This document shows, piece after piece, positions 15,588-30,770 of a stretch of DNA of 64,000 bases (its first letter is position 1; each line of letters opens with the position of its first letter). The stretch covers positions 123,667-187,666 of the forward strand of contig CH003351.1 in NCBI GenBank assembly GCA_000149265.1. Direction: 5' to 3'. A program made the translations under genes and the position numbers. The DNA comes from Ciona savignyi (taxonomy: Eukaryota; Chordata; Ascidiacea; Phlebobranchia; Cionidae). Below the pieces are notes generated by a model that saw nothing but the letters and a program-made list of their open reading frames with translations, was not told the DNA's origin and ran no database searches.

Positions 15588-15988
15588 CAAAAGAGGAATG
15601 TGCATTTCATAGGGTATTCTTTATCTGGGTGACAGTGAGCATGACTTCCTGTTACAGGGTCCATATCCAATTGAATTAAGGTTTCAACTGTATTGGACAA
15701 ACATTGTTGACACATTTGTAGCATCACACCCATTTGTCACGACCATTATCTGTAAACACATCGTAAAATATCGGTATTGTAGTCAGGGTTATAAACATCG
15801 GGTTCAATCTGTCAATTGAGTGTGTCATGGCTGCATTTTCATGGAATTACTCGACATCCGTCAGAAATCAGCCGTTGTTGAACTGACAACAATTTCCACG
15901 GCTTGTTCGCCGCTGCATATCGAGGTTATATTGTCTAACACCTCTAAAACGTTTTTGGTACAAAAATAATTGTTTAAAATTGGGTTGT

Positions 15989-17715
<1,727 letters not shown>

Positions 17716-18365
17716 ATAATTACCAAACAAACTGTGGTATATATTGCAAATTTTTATTTTATTTCGACTTAATAAATGTTGTCAAATTTAGGTGATTTTT
17801 TCCAAAATAAACTCTTTTCGGTTCCGAATCTTAAATTGTTTATAAAAATATCGAAGGAGTAGATATATCTTACTTAGTTTACACATTTAGACTTAGTAGC
17901 ATAAAAGGTTTTTACCTCTGTTCTATGATATTGTTAATTAAGAAGATAGCTTAAACAAGAATGCCTCACTACCGTACATGAAACTCAAATTATTATATAC
18001 ATATAAATCAAAATTCCCACTACCGATAAACAAAGCCTTTCAATAGAACTTTGATTCCTCGCTTTGCGTTTTGACCTCCCAGAGATGTCAGTTAGAAATT
18101 TCAACCAACTTTTTGTAGTCATCTAGAATATAAATTCTTTTTTAGAAAATATGGTTAATAAGTTTTGAGTGGTAACTCTTTGACTGTTTAGTTTTTCTTG
18201 ACTGTTTTAGTTTTTTTCTTCTTGGCAGAAGAAAATTTCAAACAATGTGCTTAACATATAATAATTGTGGACAATTATTTAAATGATAATAATGACTTTA
18301 GAGCTTATCTTTTCTCTAAATATCGCGTTGATTGTTGGTAACCCTGGCACATTGTTTGATAAATT
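17716..18365 (+). repeat. 3' flank of actin copy 2, paralogous to 13677-14330
   Basis: Long stretches align with the flank of copy 1, such as 'cacatttagact', 'ggtttttacctct' and 'aagttttgagtggtaact', with many substitutions and small indels. The remaining sequence to about 18670 is unrecognised AT-rich spacer. Confidence 0.7.
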
Positions 18366-18673
18366 AAAGTAAAATCTCAAAATAGAACATGCATAAGCAA
18401 TTATAAATACATTATCATCACTTATCATTAACTCTTTTTCGGGAAATTCCAAGAAATTATCCTACTGATTTGAATTTTGTGGGAGTCTCTACTGATTTAT
18501 ATTGGTGTTCAACTTCTTAATACACTTATAATAATACGTAGGCTAATATAATTTACGCTCGTTTAGGTATAAAGCACGTTTGGGCAGGAAAAACTTTCCG
18601 GGGTGTTGACACTCGACTACGGTGAAGACTACAGATGAGATCTGGTGTGGACGAATCTTACAGATATATACTT

Positions 18674-19043
18674 CGTAAGATTTATCGTCTCCATTATCGT
18701 ATATATTTATATCGATGTCACTAAGAAATAAGATTGCTATAGTTTTCCCTTTTCCCAACATTTTATAAAGTATAAAATGCTTGTTTTTTACCTCCTGCTC
18801 TTTATCGTGAGTTAATCGGTCCTTTGATAGCTTTAGCTAGTATATTTTGGAATTATCGGTATTGTTAAGATGTATATGCCGTATTTTTCCTTAAAAAACC
18901 GTCATTTCAAGACTTTTCGTTCCCATAATTATTCTCGTGTCAATTTCGAATAAATTCCTGAAGTTTTAAACACAATGACGCGTCAGTTCAAGCAATTCTC
19001 ACTAAGACAGGTTCTTGGGGCCCGCACCTAGTCGAGAAATACA
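18674..19043 (+). mobile_element. Solo LTR of the BEL/Pao-type family
   Basis: Aligns with the LTRs of the element at 28051-33193, sharing for example 'gtaagatttatcgtc', 'aaaccgtcatttcaagactt' and 'aatgacgcgt'. It is shorter and clearly diverged from those copies. Identical 5-bp target repeats 'tactt' flank it (18669-18673 and 19044-19048). No internal region is present, so it is an older solo LTR left by LTR-LTR recombination. Confidence 0.75.
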
Positions 19044-19316
19044 TACTTCTTTATTTGAACATGAAGAACATTGACTTGGCAACTTATGGGACCATCGGTT
19101 TTCGCTTGTAAGTAACGAAACTATACGGACCGGGACCCTATAACAAACGCATAAATACCGTTAAAATCTGCTTAACGCAAAGTCGTGTGTAACGTGTGAT
19201 TGGCTTAATGATGTTCAAGTTTATATAATTTTTGATAAAATCTTATTCGATGGATGTGTTTAAAGTTCGGTTTTTAATGTTTTCGATTCAACACGTATTG
19301 GTTTAAAAAATAATAA

Positions 19317-21062
<1,746 letters not shown>

Positions 21063-22734
21063 GATCCAGTTTCAAACAATTGTTTTTTGTCAGCTTTTTA
21101 TTATGGTCACCCTTCATTTTGATTTTACTCCATTTTGTTCTGCGTAACGTGACATGCATGTCAGATCGCCAGGTCTTTGGGTAGAAAGCGTTATCGAATC
21201 CGGCTAAAAATATATAAGAAATTTTAACTGGCTTGCCCATACGTTGCCTGACTTTTAAATTTTCAAATAACTTCTGGGTAATTCCCGCTATAGGAGAAAC
21301 TGTAAAAATAGGCCTATCTTTCAGCATTTTCGGCGTTATCACCAATATTCCCGGATTATAAAGAAACATTTACATTAAATTACTTTAAGCATGCACAACG
21401 TAAATTAGAAAATAATAATTTAAACACATTTTTAATTAAAATAACCCAGTTTACTGCGCGAAATACCCCAAAATAAAATATATTTAGGCAATAATAAAAA
21501 AAACTAAAAAAACTATATTAAGGCTACGGAACTAGAAACTCAGGTCCAAAATTACTGGATAAAGAATCGGAATACTAACGAAAAATATACGCATGGCCCA
21601 TATAATATTAACAATTTTCCGGGAAACCCCCAGAAATAAATTCGACTAGTGATCAGTCTCATTTTCGCTCCATATAAAACTAAAGAAAATTTCCAATCAA
21701 GTTAAATCTTCTAGAAGTGTTAAAATACATGAAATGGATATGCATTTGCAAAATTTGGGTAAATTACGCCAGGAAATTTTCCTGCAGACCCAAGAGTAAA
21801 AGCAAGAAAACCATTTTTTTAGCGCCGATTATCTTTAACAGTCATAATTGGCACGAAGTTTAAAAACATTTTGGAGGTGAATAATTTAAACTACAACAAA
21901 TGTACTCTACAAACTCCCGAGTCACCACAGAAATCCCCTATAAATATAAACCTTATAAGTAAATATAATACATTATTACCACGTTTATAAAACAGCTAAA
22001 GACTCATTGATAATAAATTTGAATGCCAAGAAAACAAGATCCGGAAACCACGTACACACCAATACTAAAATGAACTAAAGTTAACTATTTAACCAATAGT
22101 TATCATATATGCAATGATAAGTTTAGGATAAATCACGTTTACCGCGAAAAGCTTGCAATAATATAAAAACCATTCATTTTTGTATTTTTTTGTTGTATTT
22201 TTTGTATAGAAACGTAAATAATTTTCCAAAAACAATGGATATTAAGTTTGCATTGGTAACTCACGAGCCCATACTAGTTTCGGCTTACAGAACAAAACAC
22301 ATCAGTTTGTTAGGTCTTTGCAATAACTATAAACATGGTTGATTTCACTTAAAAGTCTTATTTAAATACTTGCTATAGTTTTATTGTCATCGCATTTTAT
22401 TCCGTTTACGAAGTTTAGATTTTGGGAATTCTTTATGTTAACTAACGATAATCGCGATCATTGAGATACGTGACCCGCGGTATACTGTATGTGCACCGGA
22501 AAATTTAATAAAATTTTTAAAAAAATCCTGTGAATGTACGGACTTTATTATGACAGATTTTAGTAATTAAGTAAGTAGTACGGTTTTAAAACGATAATGA
22601 TTTAAAGCATGTTTACAGTGCGATTAGTAAACACTTCGGGTACAGATACGAAACAACGATTGACAATAATCGACGAAACAACAAATAAGATAGCAACTTC
22701 GATATAACATGTAGTATAATCAGTGGGGTTCCAT
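21063..22734. other. Spacer, no recognisable gene
   Basis: AT-rich region between actin copy 3 and the GTPase gene. An open frame of 103 codons (minus, 21058-21369) has no known domain. A 'tttatt' at 22544-22549 (AATAAA on the minus strand) may be the polyadenylation signal of the GTPase gene. Confidence 0.45.
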
Positions 22735-25700
22735 CTACAAGCTTTTTGATCGCAATAGCTTCACTTTTGAATTCACCCAGGGTTTTAAGCTGAACCGTTC
22801 GTGCTCCCTGGCAGTTTCTCTTTTCACATGCTGCTTTTTCTTGTAAGTCACCAGTTCTATAAATTCACTGAAGTATTTGAATATTTTCTCCAAGTCCACA
22901 GCCGCTGAGACTTCGCCAGACACTATTGGGGCACTGGAGCGAAGAACTGCCTGAATAACCGTGGTACACGAAATTTCCCTTTCATTCTGGACAACAAAGG
23001 TTTTAAAGGCAAAAAAGTATGCGACACATTTAGGTTCATAAAGAAATAACAATCAACAAAGAAAGAAAGTAGAAATGAAAACATATCGAAATAAGTTTAA
23101 ATTATTAGCATTCCAAGGACGTTGGTGCAGCCGACTAGATATTGATGGGTATCGTATACATATACAACAATGGTTATTGAAAATAAATAAAACAAACTGT
23201 TATGGCTTCGGCATCTCTACAGTGAGCAAAACTTATTAAACGATAACTACTTATAAGATCAAATAGATTGGTGGATTACTACGTCGCCTTTCAGCCAAAG
23301 GGTTGCAGAGCCTACATAAAGCAAGGCTATTAGGTAATGTCCGTGGCCGAAGTACGTAGCGGGAATTGTCTGAATCCAGTGAATTAATGTGTTCGACTAA
23401 AATTAAAGGATCGTCTTAACCATACACAACACACTACTTTAGCTTCGGTGGTGGGTACGAGGTAAACTGACGATTAACCTTAAGATAACCTGCCTTCTTT
23501 GCGTTTTCTCATTCACTGGGATAAACATATATATCCTATTCTAAGACTTTTAATATGAAGTGCCCACTCCCTATGGAATGGAATCACATTGGTGACATAA
23601 CAATTAAACTAAAACAAAGGTTTTTAATTTAAAATTTTTACTGTATGACTATAAACCTTCAAGTCCACTTTATTTCCCAGCAATAATATTGGAGCTTGTT
23701 TGTTCTTTTTTCTTAGTCTTAAACTGCTGTTGATGGCATTTATGAAGTTATTGGCGTATTCGAATGAAGATCGGTCACAAACGGCATACACTACGATTAT
23801 GCCGTCGCAATCCGCAATTAATTCCATGTCATTGATGACCTGAACCTCAGCAAGTTTCTGTACAATGAAACCGTTAGAACTAAAAAAATAGGATAGAAAT
23901 TCGTGTTTATCGTGATAATTGGGAAAATACAAATTGACCCACTGAGCCATTCGGAAGGAAATGTTAATTAAGTTATTGTCTTTGTGTAAACAAACATATG
24001 GTAGAAAAGGCAGTAACTACAGCAAAAATAAATAAATATTCTATCAAAAGCCGTGTGGGGCTTTATTAAAACGAAATCTTTAAAATCCATTCTGGTTTAA
24101 ACAATAAAGCAGCTTATTATTGATTTTGCTTTCTTCCTTTTAAATTGCCAAGAGGTCAATCAGTATAGCAGCAGGTGCATCTTAATCTTCATCTGCCTTA
24201 TCATTTGTGAAATGCGCAACTACACTAACGTTTAGGCCAGGGGTCGGCAACCTGCGTCTTCACCTCACACAATATTGCTTTTCTTCAAAAAAATGTTATT
24301 AGTTTTGCGGCTTTTAATGAATTATATTTTATGGGATATAGGTTAAAATGGCTCTTTGCAACATGTTGCCGACCCCGTGTCTAGGCAGTGACTGGTTTAT
24401 AGGATAGGATTTTTATATTTATCCACGTAAATGGGAAAACCAAGGGGTTTAAAACACGTTCCATCGTCAGATCACCTTGCGCCCACCGTCAGGTTACCGG
24501 AGCTATTGTAGTGTGATGTATGATTTAAACATTTCTTCAATTCGGTAGAACCCATCAATCCGCTGTGTTCGGGCAATGTCCGTTAAGTGCCTTGCCCAAG
24601 GACACAACCGATAAGCTATCGACCAGTTTCGAACCTAAAACCTTTCGACTGAAAGGTGTAACAAATAACAGCCAGACTATAGCCGGTAGGGTTTATATCA
24701 AAAAAACTATTACAGACTAAGTTAACCGACCGGGTTTATTTTATACCGGGCCAATATATAAACCAAAGTCCAAAGTAACAGTAAGCTATTTGATTACGAA
24801 AACACAATGAATGCATATTATAAAGACAACCCACACTAATTGGGTACATATACCATATTAATTCAAAATGGTGATTATGGACAACTTACTACAGGAGAAC
24901 TGGTATCATGGAATGTAACATCTTGGTTCGACAAAGTTGTAAGTTTGTAAATAATATTTTCACCCGTTATATATTCTCCTATGAAACGTCGGGTAAGAAA
25001 ACGCACAAGCAGAGCTGAAATAAAGACAATATTCAGTAACACTTTCGGTAATATAAGTTTTTTGGACTCTTTACTTAGATTTTGCATACAGCGTCTGACA
25101 AAATAGTTTAGATTAAATGTGGTCAAAGGTGTTTATAAAAATAATTGTTGTAAAGTAGTAGATTTAAGATAGGATATGATATTTATGTCTATATACTCGT
25201 GAATAAAAAAACATAATCGACACTATCCCACGTGTAATCGACTGACCACCTTCTGTTCAGGCTGTAGTTTAATTTAGTTATAGTTTATGTTATTGTTTCA
25301 AAGATCAAAACACAAAACAGGACTTTTGATAAAACATTGGACAACGGTAAAATCGGCAAAACGTCAGTCGTTGAAACACGCCCAAAATTCAACAAATTAA
25401 TTATTTTAGATATATTTAGACGCTGCCAAACTTAACATATATATAACAAATTAAATACCATTGAAAAAAATATTGTTTATTTCAAAATTATTAGACTGTA
25501 TCCGATATGTGGCTTCACACAAGGACACAGTCGAGTCACTAGCAAATGGTTTCGACCCGAAAACACAGTTATACTATTATGGAATACAAAACGTACTCTT
25601 TAACATATTCTAACGCCTTTCTTTAATCTTAAACTATTTTTTTTAATATATACCTGTTTTGCCCACATTTCCAGCTCCAGCCACATAGATATTTAACGAT

Positions 25701-26847
25701 GGAATGTTGTTGGTTAAGAACTTTAATTTTATCTTTGACCATCTATTAAAATAAAAAAAATATTTTCGATGGAGAAACATAAAAATATGTTGAACGAACA
25801 AGTGTGGAAGTAACTTATTTTTTTAGAACTCTTTAAACCTAGAATAGGATATTCATAATTAACCTCATGGATAGAAAAACAAGCCAGAGTTCTAACACGG
25901 GTCATCCTCAATTTACGTCGTGAATGCGTATAATGTAGGTTTCTTACAAGGGAAATCGTCAGATTACCTCGCGTCCACCGTCGGGTTACGAGCGCTATTT
26001 TAGTGTGTTGTCTATGATCAAGACATTGCTTTAGTTTTGGTAGAACTTATAAATTCACTGGGCTCTGGCAATGTTATCTAAGTGCTTTGTTTAACACAAC
26101 AACCTTGCTAGAGACCATTTGCAAACCTGCAACCTTTTGGGTAATATGTGACAAACTAACCCATTTTAAGTTTTTTCGTCGGACTCGATCTATACGTGTT
26201 GATTCAATGTTTAATAGTGGGCATTGTAAAAATCAACATAATATTTTCCTTCAATAGAAGAAATGACATTGACGAAATAATCTTAAATTGCAATATTTTT
26301 TAAATAAATACGATATTTAAATATGATTAAAGCATAAGCAATTAATACAGAAACGGAAAAGGACGACAAATTCCACTATATATACCAACTACAATAAACC
26401 AAAAAAAAATATTGTAATTTTATATTATCAAACAAGGTCATGAAACCCAGACACATTGCAAAATAAAATTAACATATCGAACTCGCCGACTATTTATCTT
26501 CGCAACCGGTTTTAAAAATATGTATAAAGACACCATGGCTCAATTCACTTTGGGTTTTAAAAATTCAACCAGGGACTAAAAAGAAAAATCTTAGGCGACT
26601 TCCAAAGCATATTAACGCCGGGTCCCATAAAGAGAATAATAAATATACAAAATCACCATTTTTTTCTAAAGCAGTTGACATTTTTTTTCTCCACATTTTT
26701 TAAATTTTAATGCAGATAAACTTTTTTTCCCTAACTTTAAGTCCGGTATACTTACAGGGACCCGCCCTGTTGTTTTTCTTCCTCTCGAGTGCCAGCCGGA
26801 TGCGAGATCATGCGTGCTTTACCAGCTGTAAACATATTGCTTGACAT
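22735..26847 (-). CDS. RERG/RASL-like divergent small GTPase
   Basis: Exons 26756-26847, 25654-25742, 24890-25014, 23657-23857, 22735-22986 join in frame to 759 nt, encoding 252 residues. The start at 26847 is the first ATG after an in-frame stop. P-loop GAGNVGKT lies at 53-60, followed by ALLVRFLTRRFIGEY, very like RERG and RASL12. G4 is NKVD (164-167) and a G5-like SGEVSA follows at about 191. The switch II motif expected as DTAG reads HDTSSP (96-101), so the DxxG glycine and following glutamine are missing. The C-terminus is basic (KPWVNSKVKLLRSKSL) with no CAAX box, as in RERG. It probably binds GTP with little or altered hydrolysis. Introns are packed with SINEs. The family call is good; the exact orthologue is uncertain. 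Confidence 0.82.
23285..23545 (+). repeat. tRNA-derived SINE copy (degraded)
   Basis: Matches the SINE at 46450-46770: 'aaagggttgcag' near the start, then 'gtctgaatccagtgaattaatg', 'acacaacacacta', 'ctgacgatta' and a tail of 'ggataaacatatatatcctat'. It lies in an intron of the GTPase gene. Confidence 0.65.
24238..24379. mobile_element. Short hAT-type MITE
   Basis: About 142 bp with inverted ends: CAGGGGTCGGCAACCTG on the left, and the complement of CACGGGGTCGGCAACA on the right. The flanks 'tttaggc' and 'tctaggc' are an imperfect target duplication. The CAGGGGTCGGCAAC terminus is common among hAT elements. Confidence 0.7.
24402..24665 (-). repeat. tRNA-derived SINE copy
   Basis: Reverse-complement copy of the 46450 SINE. 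It starts with the tail 'ataggataggattt' and includes 'gtcagatcaccttgcgccc', 'gtagaacccatcaatccgct', 'gtgccttgcccaaggacac' and 'cctttcgactgaaagg'. Confidence 0.75.
25880..26160 (-). repeat. tRNA-derived SINE copy (older)
   Basis: Same order of blocks as 24402-24665 but more diverged: 'gtcagattacctcgcgtcc', 'gtgtgttg', 'ggtagaacttataaattcac' and 'aagtgctttg'. It lies in the first coding intron of the GTPase gene. Confidence 0.65.
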
Positions 26848-26959
26848 AAGATCTCCTGATTGCGTGAGTTAGAATCTCGTAAAAATCGTCTTCTTGACAT
26901 AGACTGAACGGTTGGTTGTCAACAGTTGTAATACCGCTGACAACAAACATTTGAAATTT

Positions 26960-27780
26960 ATTTCAAAAAGACAAAAGAGCCGGATTAAATTTTTGTGCAG
27001 GTGGACATTTCTTGCATAGACATAAAATCGATATTATATTTCAACTGAAAGAAAAATAGATGTAAACAATTAACACTTTTTGTGGTACATTTTCTATATA
27101 ATAAAATAGTACTAATACGATAGAGTACTAATATAATAGTACTTATTAGTACAACCTTCCGACTGTCTGCACACCGCCGGCGATCTTTATGTATTGCGCT
27201 AAACGGGCAGAAATTTAGGCTTTTAAAGTAGCTTAGGTAAAACCAATAATGTATACCGTTTATATTCCATTGTTCTGCGATTCATGTGTAATATTTTCGG
27301 TTTAATGAGTAGGTCAAAATCTAAATCAACGTCTTCGTCGTATTTAGTTCACTACAAGAGCTCCAGTAACTTGTCAATATGTAAAAAGTATGTTAAAAAT
27401 TATTTAAAAAATAATAATCTATTTGAATGAGGTCTAAAGTTGATTCAGTTACTTCCGAATGTTGAGTAAATATTTTTTTGCTATTAAAAACGGTGTAAGT
27501 ATTTGTCGCCAACTATAGAACCAAGACAAACCACCCTATGTTTTAAATGACGGCATTTGTTTAGTATTGCAATTCTCTATCCAATTATGATAGTTGAAGT
27601 GACCCGCTGCTTTACACACCTAATCATAGCGTATAGTTATTCCATAAAATTATAAATAAATCAAAATTTTGGTGTGGTGTTTTAACAACGTTATTTATTT
27701 CCCATTTTAATAATGTATGAAGCACAATTCCGAGAAGACAAGCTGTTTTGTGGAGTAAGGTGGTTTGCCTGTGTTTAGCT
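26960..27780. other. Spacer upstream of the GTPase gene
   Basis: AT-rich with short palindromic AGTACTAATA repeats near 27105-27150. No gene or clear promoter motif was recognised. Confidence 0.4.
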
Positions 27781-28050
27781 CAGGGGTGGGCAACATACGG
27801 CCCGCGCGTGAAGGGATTTTGACCGGCCCCCAGACTGTATCTAACAATAACCTGTAATATGGTCCAGGTCAGGCCCGCTGTCTGTATCCATCCACACTGT
27901 AATGTGGTCCGACGCATCGTTCCTAAAAGTTGCCTATCGCTCTACTGTTAATGCGAGCTGGTGAAATAACAATTGCCTTAGTAAACAAACAATTATGTTA
28001 GCACACTTTTTAAAAAAACATTATAAGGTCAAAGCAGAAAGCGTTGTAAA

Positions 28051-28537
28051 TGTAAGATTTATCGTCGCCATTATTGTTTATATTATATCGATGTCACGAG
28101 GGAATAATATCGCTATTGTATTCCCTTTTTCCCACCATTTCACCGAACTATAAAACGCTAGTTTTTTACTGCCTCAGCATTATCGTGAGGTAATCGGTCT
28201 TTTGGTAGTTTTAGTAGGTTTGGAATTATCGGTTAGGCCTATTGTTAAGATGTGTATGACGTGCTTTGGCTCCTGTTCAGCCACAATTTGGTAAATATTG
28301 GTTTTAATTCTCAAACTAGTAATTTTTGTGATAATTAAATTGTACATATATTTTTCCTTAGAAAACCGTCATTTCAAGACTTTTCGTTTTCGCCATCATT
28401 CAAATTCGAATAAATTCATGAAGTTTTGGACAATGACGCGTTATTTCAAACTCTGAATAAGAGACGCCGTCTATAAGCATACTGCAACCTCTCATTAAGA
28501 CAGGTGTTAGGAGCCAGCACCTTGTCGGGAAGTTACA
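28051..28537 (+). repeat. 5' LTR of the BEL/Pao-type element
   Basis: Direct repeat of 32707-33193, starting TGTAAG and ending TTACA. It contains a TATAAAA-like motif about 110 bp in, a possible LTR promoter. Confidence 0.92.
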
Positions 28538-28560
28538 TCGTTTTCAAATTTCTTGAACTA

Positions 28561-29139
28561 CCGTCGTCGTTCCCGTTGCCGATTCCCGTTGACGATTCCC
28601 GTTGCCGATTCCCGTCGCCGATTCCCGTCGCCGATTCCCGTTGACGATTCCCGTTGACGATTCCCGTTGCCGATTCCCGTCGCCGATTCCCGTTGCCGAT
28701 TCCCGTTGCCGATTCCCGTTGACGATTCCCGTTGCCGATTCCCGTTGCCGATTCCCGTTGACGATTCCCGTCGCCGATTCCCGTTGCCCATTCCCGTTGA
28801 CGATTCCCGTCGCCGATTCCCGTTGACGATTCCCGTTGCCGATTCCCGTTGACGATTCCCGTTGCCGATTCCCGTTGACGATTTCCGTCGCCGATTCCCG
28901 TCGCCGATTCCGGTTGACGATTCCCGTTGACGATTCCCGTTGCCGATTCCGGTTGACGATTCCCGTTGACGATTCCCGTTGACGATTCCCGTTGCCGATT
29001 CCGGTTGACGATTCCCGTTGACGATTCCCGTTGACGATTCCCGTTGACGATTCCCGTTGCCGATTCCCGTCGCCGATTCCCGTTGCCGATTCCCGTCGCC
29101 GATTTCCGTCGCCGATTCCCGTCGCCAATTCCCGTTCCT
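28561..29139 (+). repeat. 12-bp minisatellite in the leader of the LTR element
   Basis: About 48 near-perfect tandem copies of a 12-bp unit, consensus CGATTCCCGTTG with variants at two positions (TTGC, TTGA, TCGC). The unit length is a multiple of three, so the minus strand stays open in two overlapping frames of 211 codons (NGNRQREST-like). These frames are a by-product of the repeat, not evidence of a gene. Confidence 0.92.
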
Positions 29140-29180
29140 GAACGTTTTCAATTCCGTTATTCCTGCTGATAAGCCGCAAA

Positions 29181-30770
29181 ATGAAGATTCCAAAGACTTT
29201 AAATTGTCTTAAACAACTTTACGTGGATGCCGAAAGGCTAATGCTTTCTCCAGTAGGTAGGACGTCACTACGTAAGCTCATACCAGTAATCGACCGCGTA
29301 TTTGACGAGCTAATGGACTTATGTGTAAATTTTCCAAAAGATCAACCACTTGAAGATGTTAACATATCAAGAATACAGTTGGAGAGTCAGAAACGTGAGT
29401 TCGATACGCATGTGCGTCAGTGGTTAAATAAAACTGAATTGCAATTAGCAAGGACTAACCGCGACACGTCGAGCACAATTTCTACTGCAAACTTTATCCA
29501 GAGGGAACGCCGAAAAAGCCAAATCAGGTTGAAACTCGCCGAACTTGCCTATAAGCAAGCTATGGACAGGTTGTTCGAAACACGCAGGCGTGCAAAGGAG
29601 CAAACAGATCGTGCTGCTGAAAGGACACGCGTAGCAGCGAAAGAAGCCAATCAAAAAGCTCACGAATCTATAGAAGCAGAGCGTGTCGCCAACAAAAAAC
29701 AACCAGACTTTGAATACGCGAAGGCAGTTTCTAAAGCTCGGAAAGATGAAGAAATCTTGGAGGCTCTAGACTCGACCTCACCAACATTACAACCCAACGT
29801 TGTTGCCGTAGCTACAACGAACAACCGCACTACAGTACGGCCTTCGCTTGCAGGCGCTCGTTCCAACTTAAGCCATCACAAGAAATCAGTTGCAGAATTA
29901 ACGTCGCCACGGCAAGTACAAAATACTTTACCGGTAAGCCGTAGACACCAACCCCCGCCCCGTGTGTACAAACCCGAACGTATCGAAATAAACGCAGCTG
30001 TTAAAATCGATGAATGCTGCACCAGTATCAACATGGCCAAGGTTTATATAAACGTCGTTCCCCATAAAGTCCGTTACGCAGACAAAGAGGTTGCTACTTA
30101 TGCATTTATCGATCAAGGTTCCACGACAACACGCTGTGAGGAGTCGATCGTAAGTTCACCAAATGCTGCTGGTAATTCACGTTGTATTACGTTGCAAACC
30201 CTAACATCATCTCGTGTTTTAGATACAGTGTCCCTTGCACTCTCTGCCCAGCCTGCGAAGGGTGAAGATTGGAATAACCTTCCCGACGTCGTTGCTGTCG
30301 ATAAGATATATAAGAATCCTAATGTATTACATGATCCGCAGGCGTTGCAGCGACACCATTATTTGCATGGTGTGAAAATTCCACAGATCGAAGATGGATC
30401 AGTCAAGCTGCTAATCGGGGCGAACGTTCCCCGAGTTTTCCGTGTCGAGTCTATGAGAAGCGGAAATGGTCGATGTCCCGACGCTGTCAAAACCCGTCTA
30501 GGATGGTCACTTCTAGGCCCCTGTGGTGATAAAAGCCGTTCCAATTGTAAGGCCAGCGTTATGTTTTTAAAGGATGAAAGCGATCTCAAACCAATGATCG
30601 ACGATCTCGATGACCTCAACGACAGCTTTCTTCGGTTCCCGACCTCGATTGAAGACCGAAGATCACATGACCTTATGAAGGAATCAGTTAAGTTTGTTGA
30701 TAATCAATATGAACCACCCCTCCCATGGCGCCACGATTACCAGGTTTATGCAGGGGCCCTGATCTTGTAA
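29181..30770 (+). other. Gag/protease-like region of the LTR element
   Basis: A 529-codon frame. The N-terminal part is a charged, coiled-coil-rich segment like the BEL Gag. The later part contains AFIDQGSTTTRC, a retropepsin-like active-site context of the A17/DUF1758 type, followed by KLLIGANVPRVFRVE and TRLGWSLLGPCGD, hallmarks of BEL/Pao elements. Treated as a fossil part of 28051-33193. Confidence 0.8.

Noticed and set aside
27100-27150. AGTACTAATA palindromic repeats considered as a transposon end
   Set aside because: No matching partner or target duplication was found nearby.
28544-29193. Long overlapping open frames on both strands (up to 211 codons)
   Set aside because: They are produced by the 12-bp repeat, whose length is a multiple of three; no gene signal.
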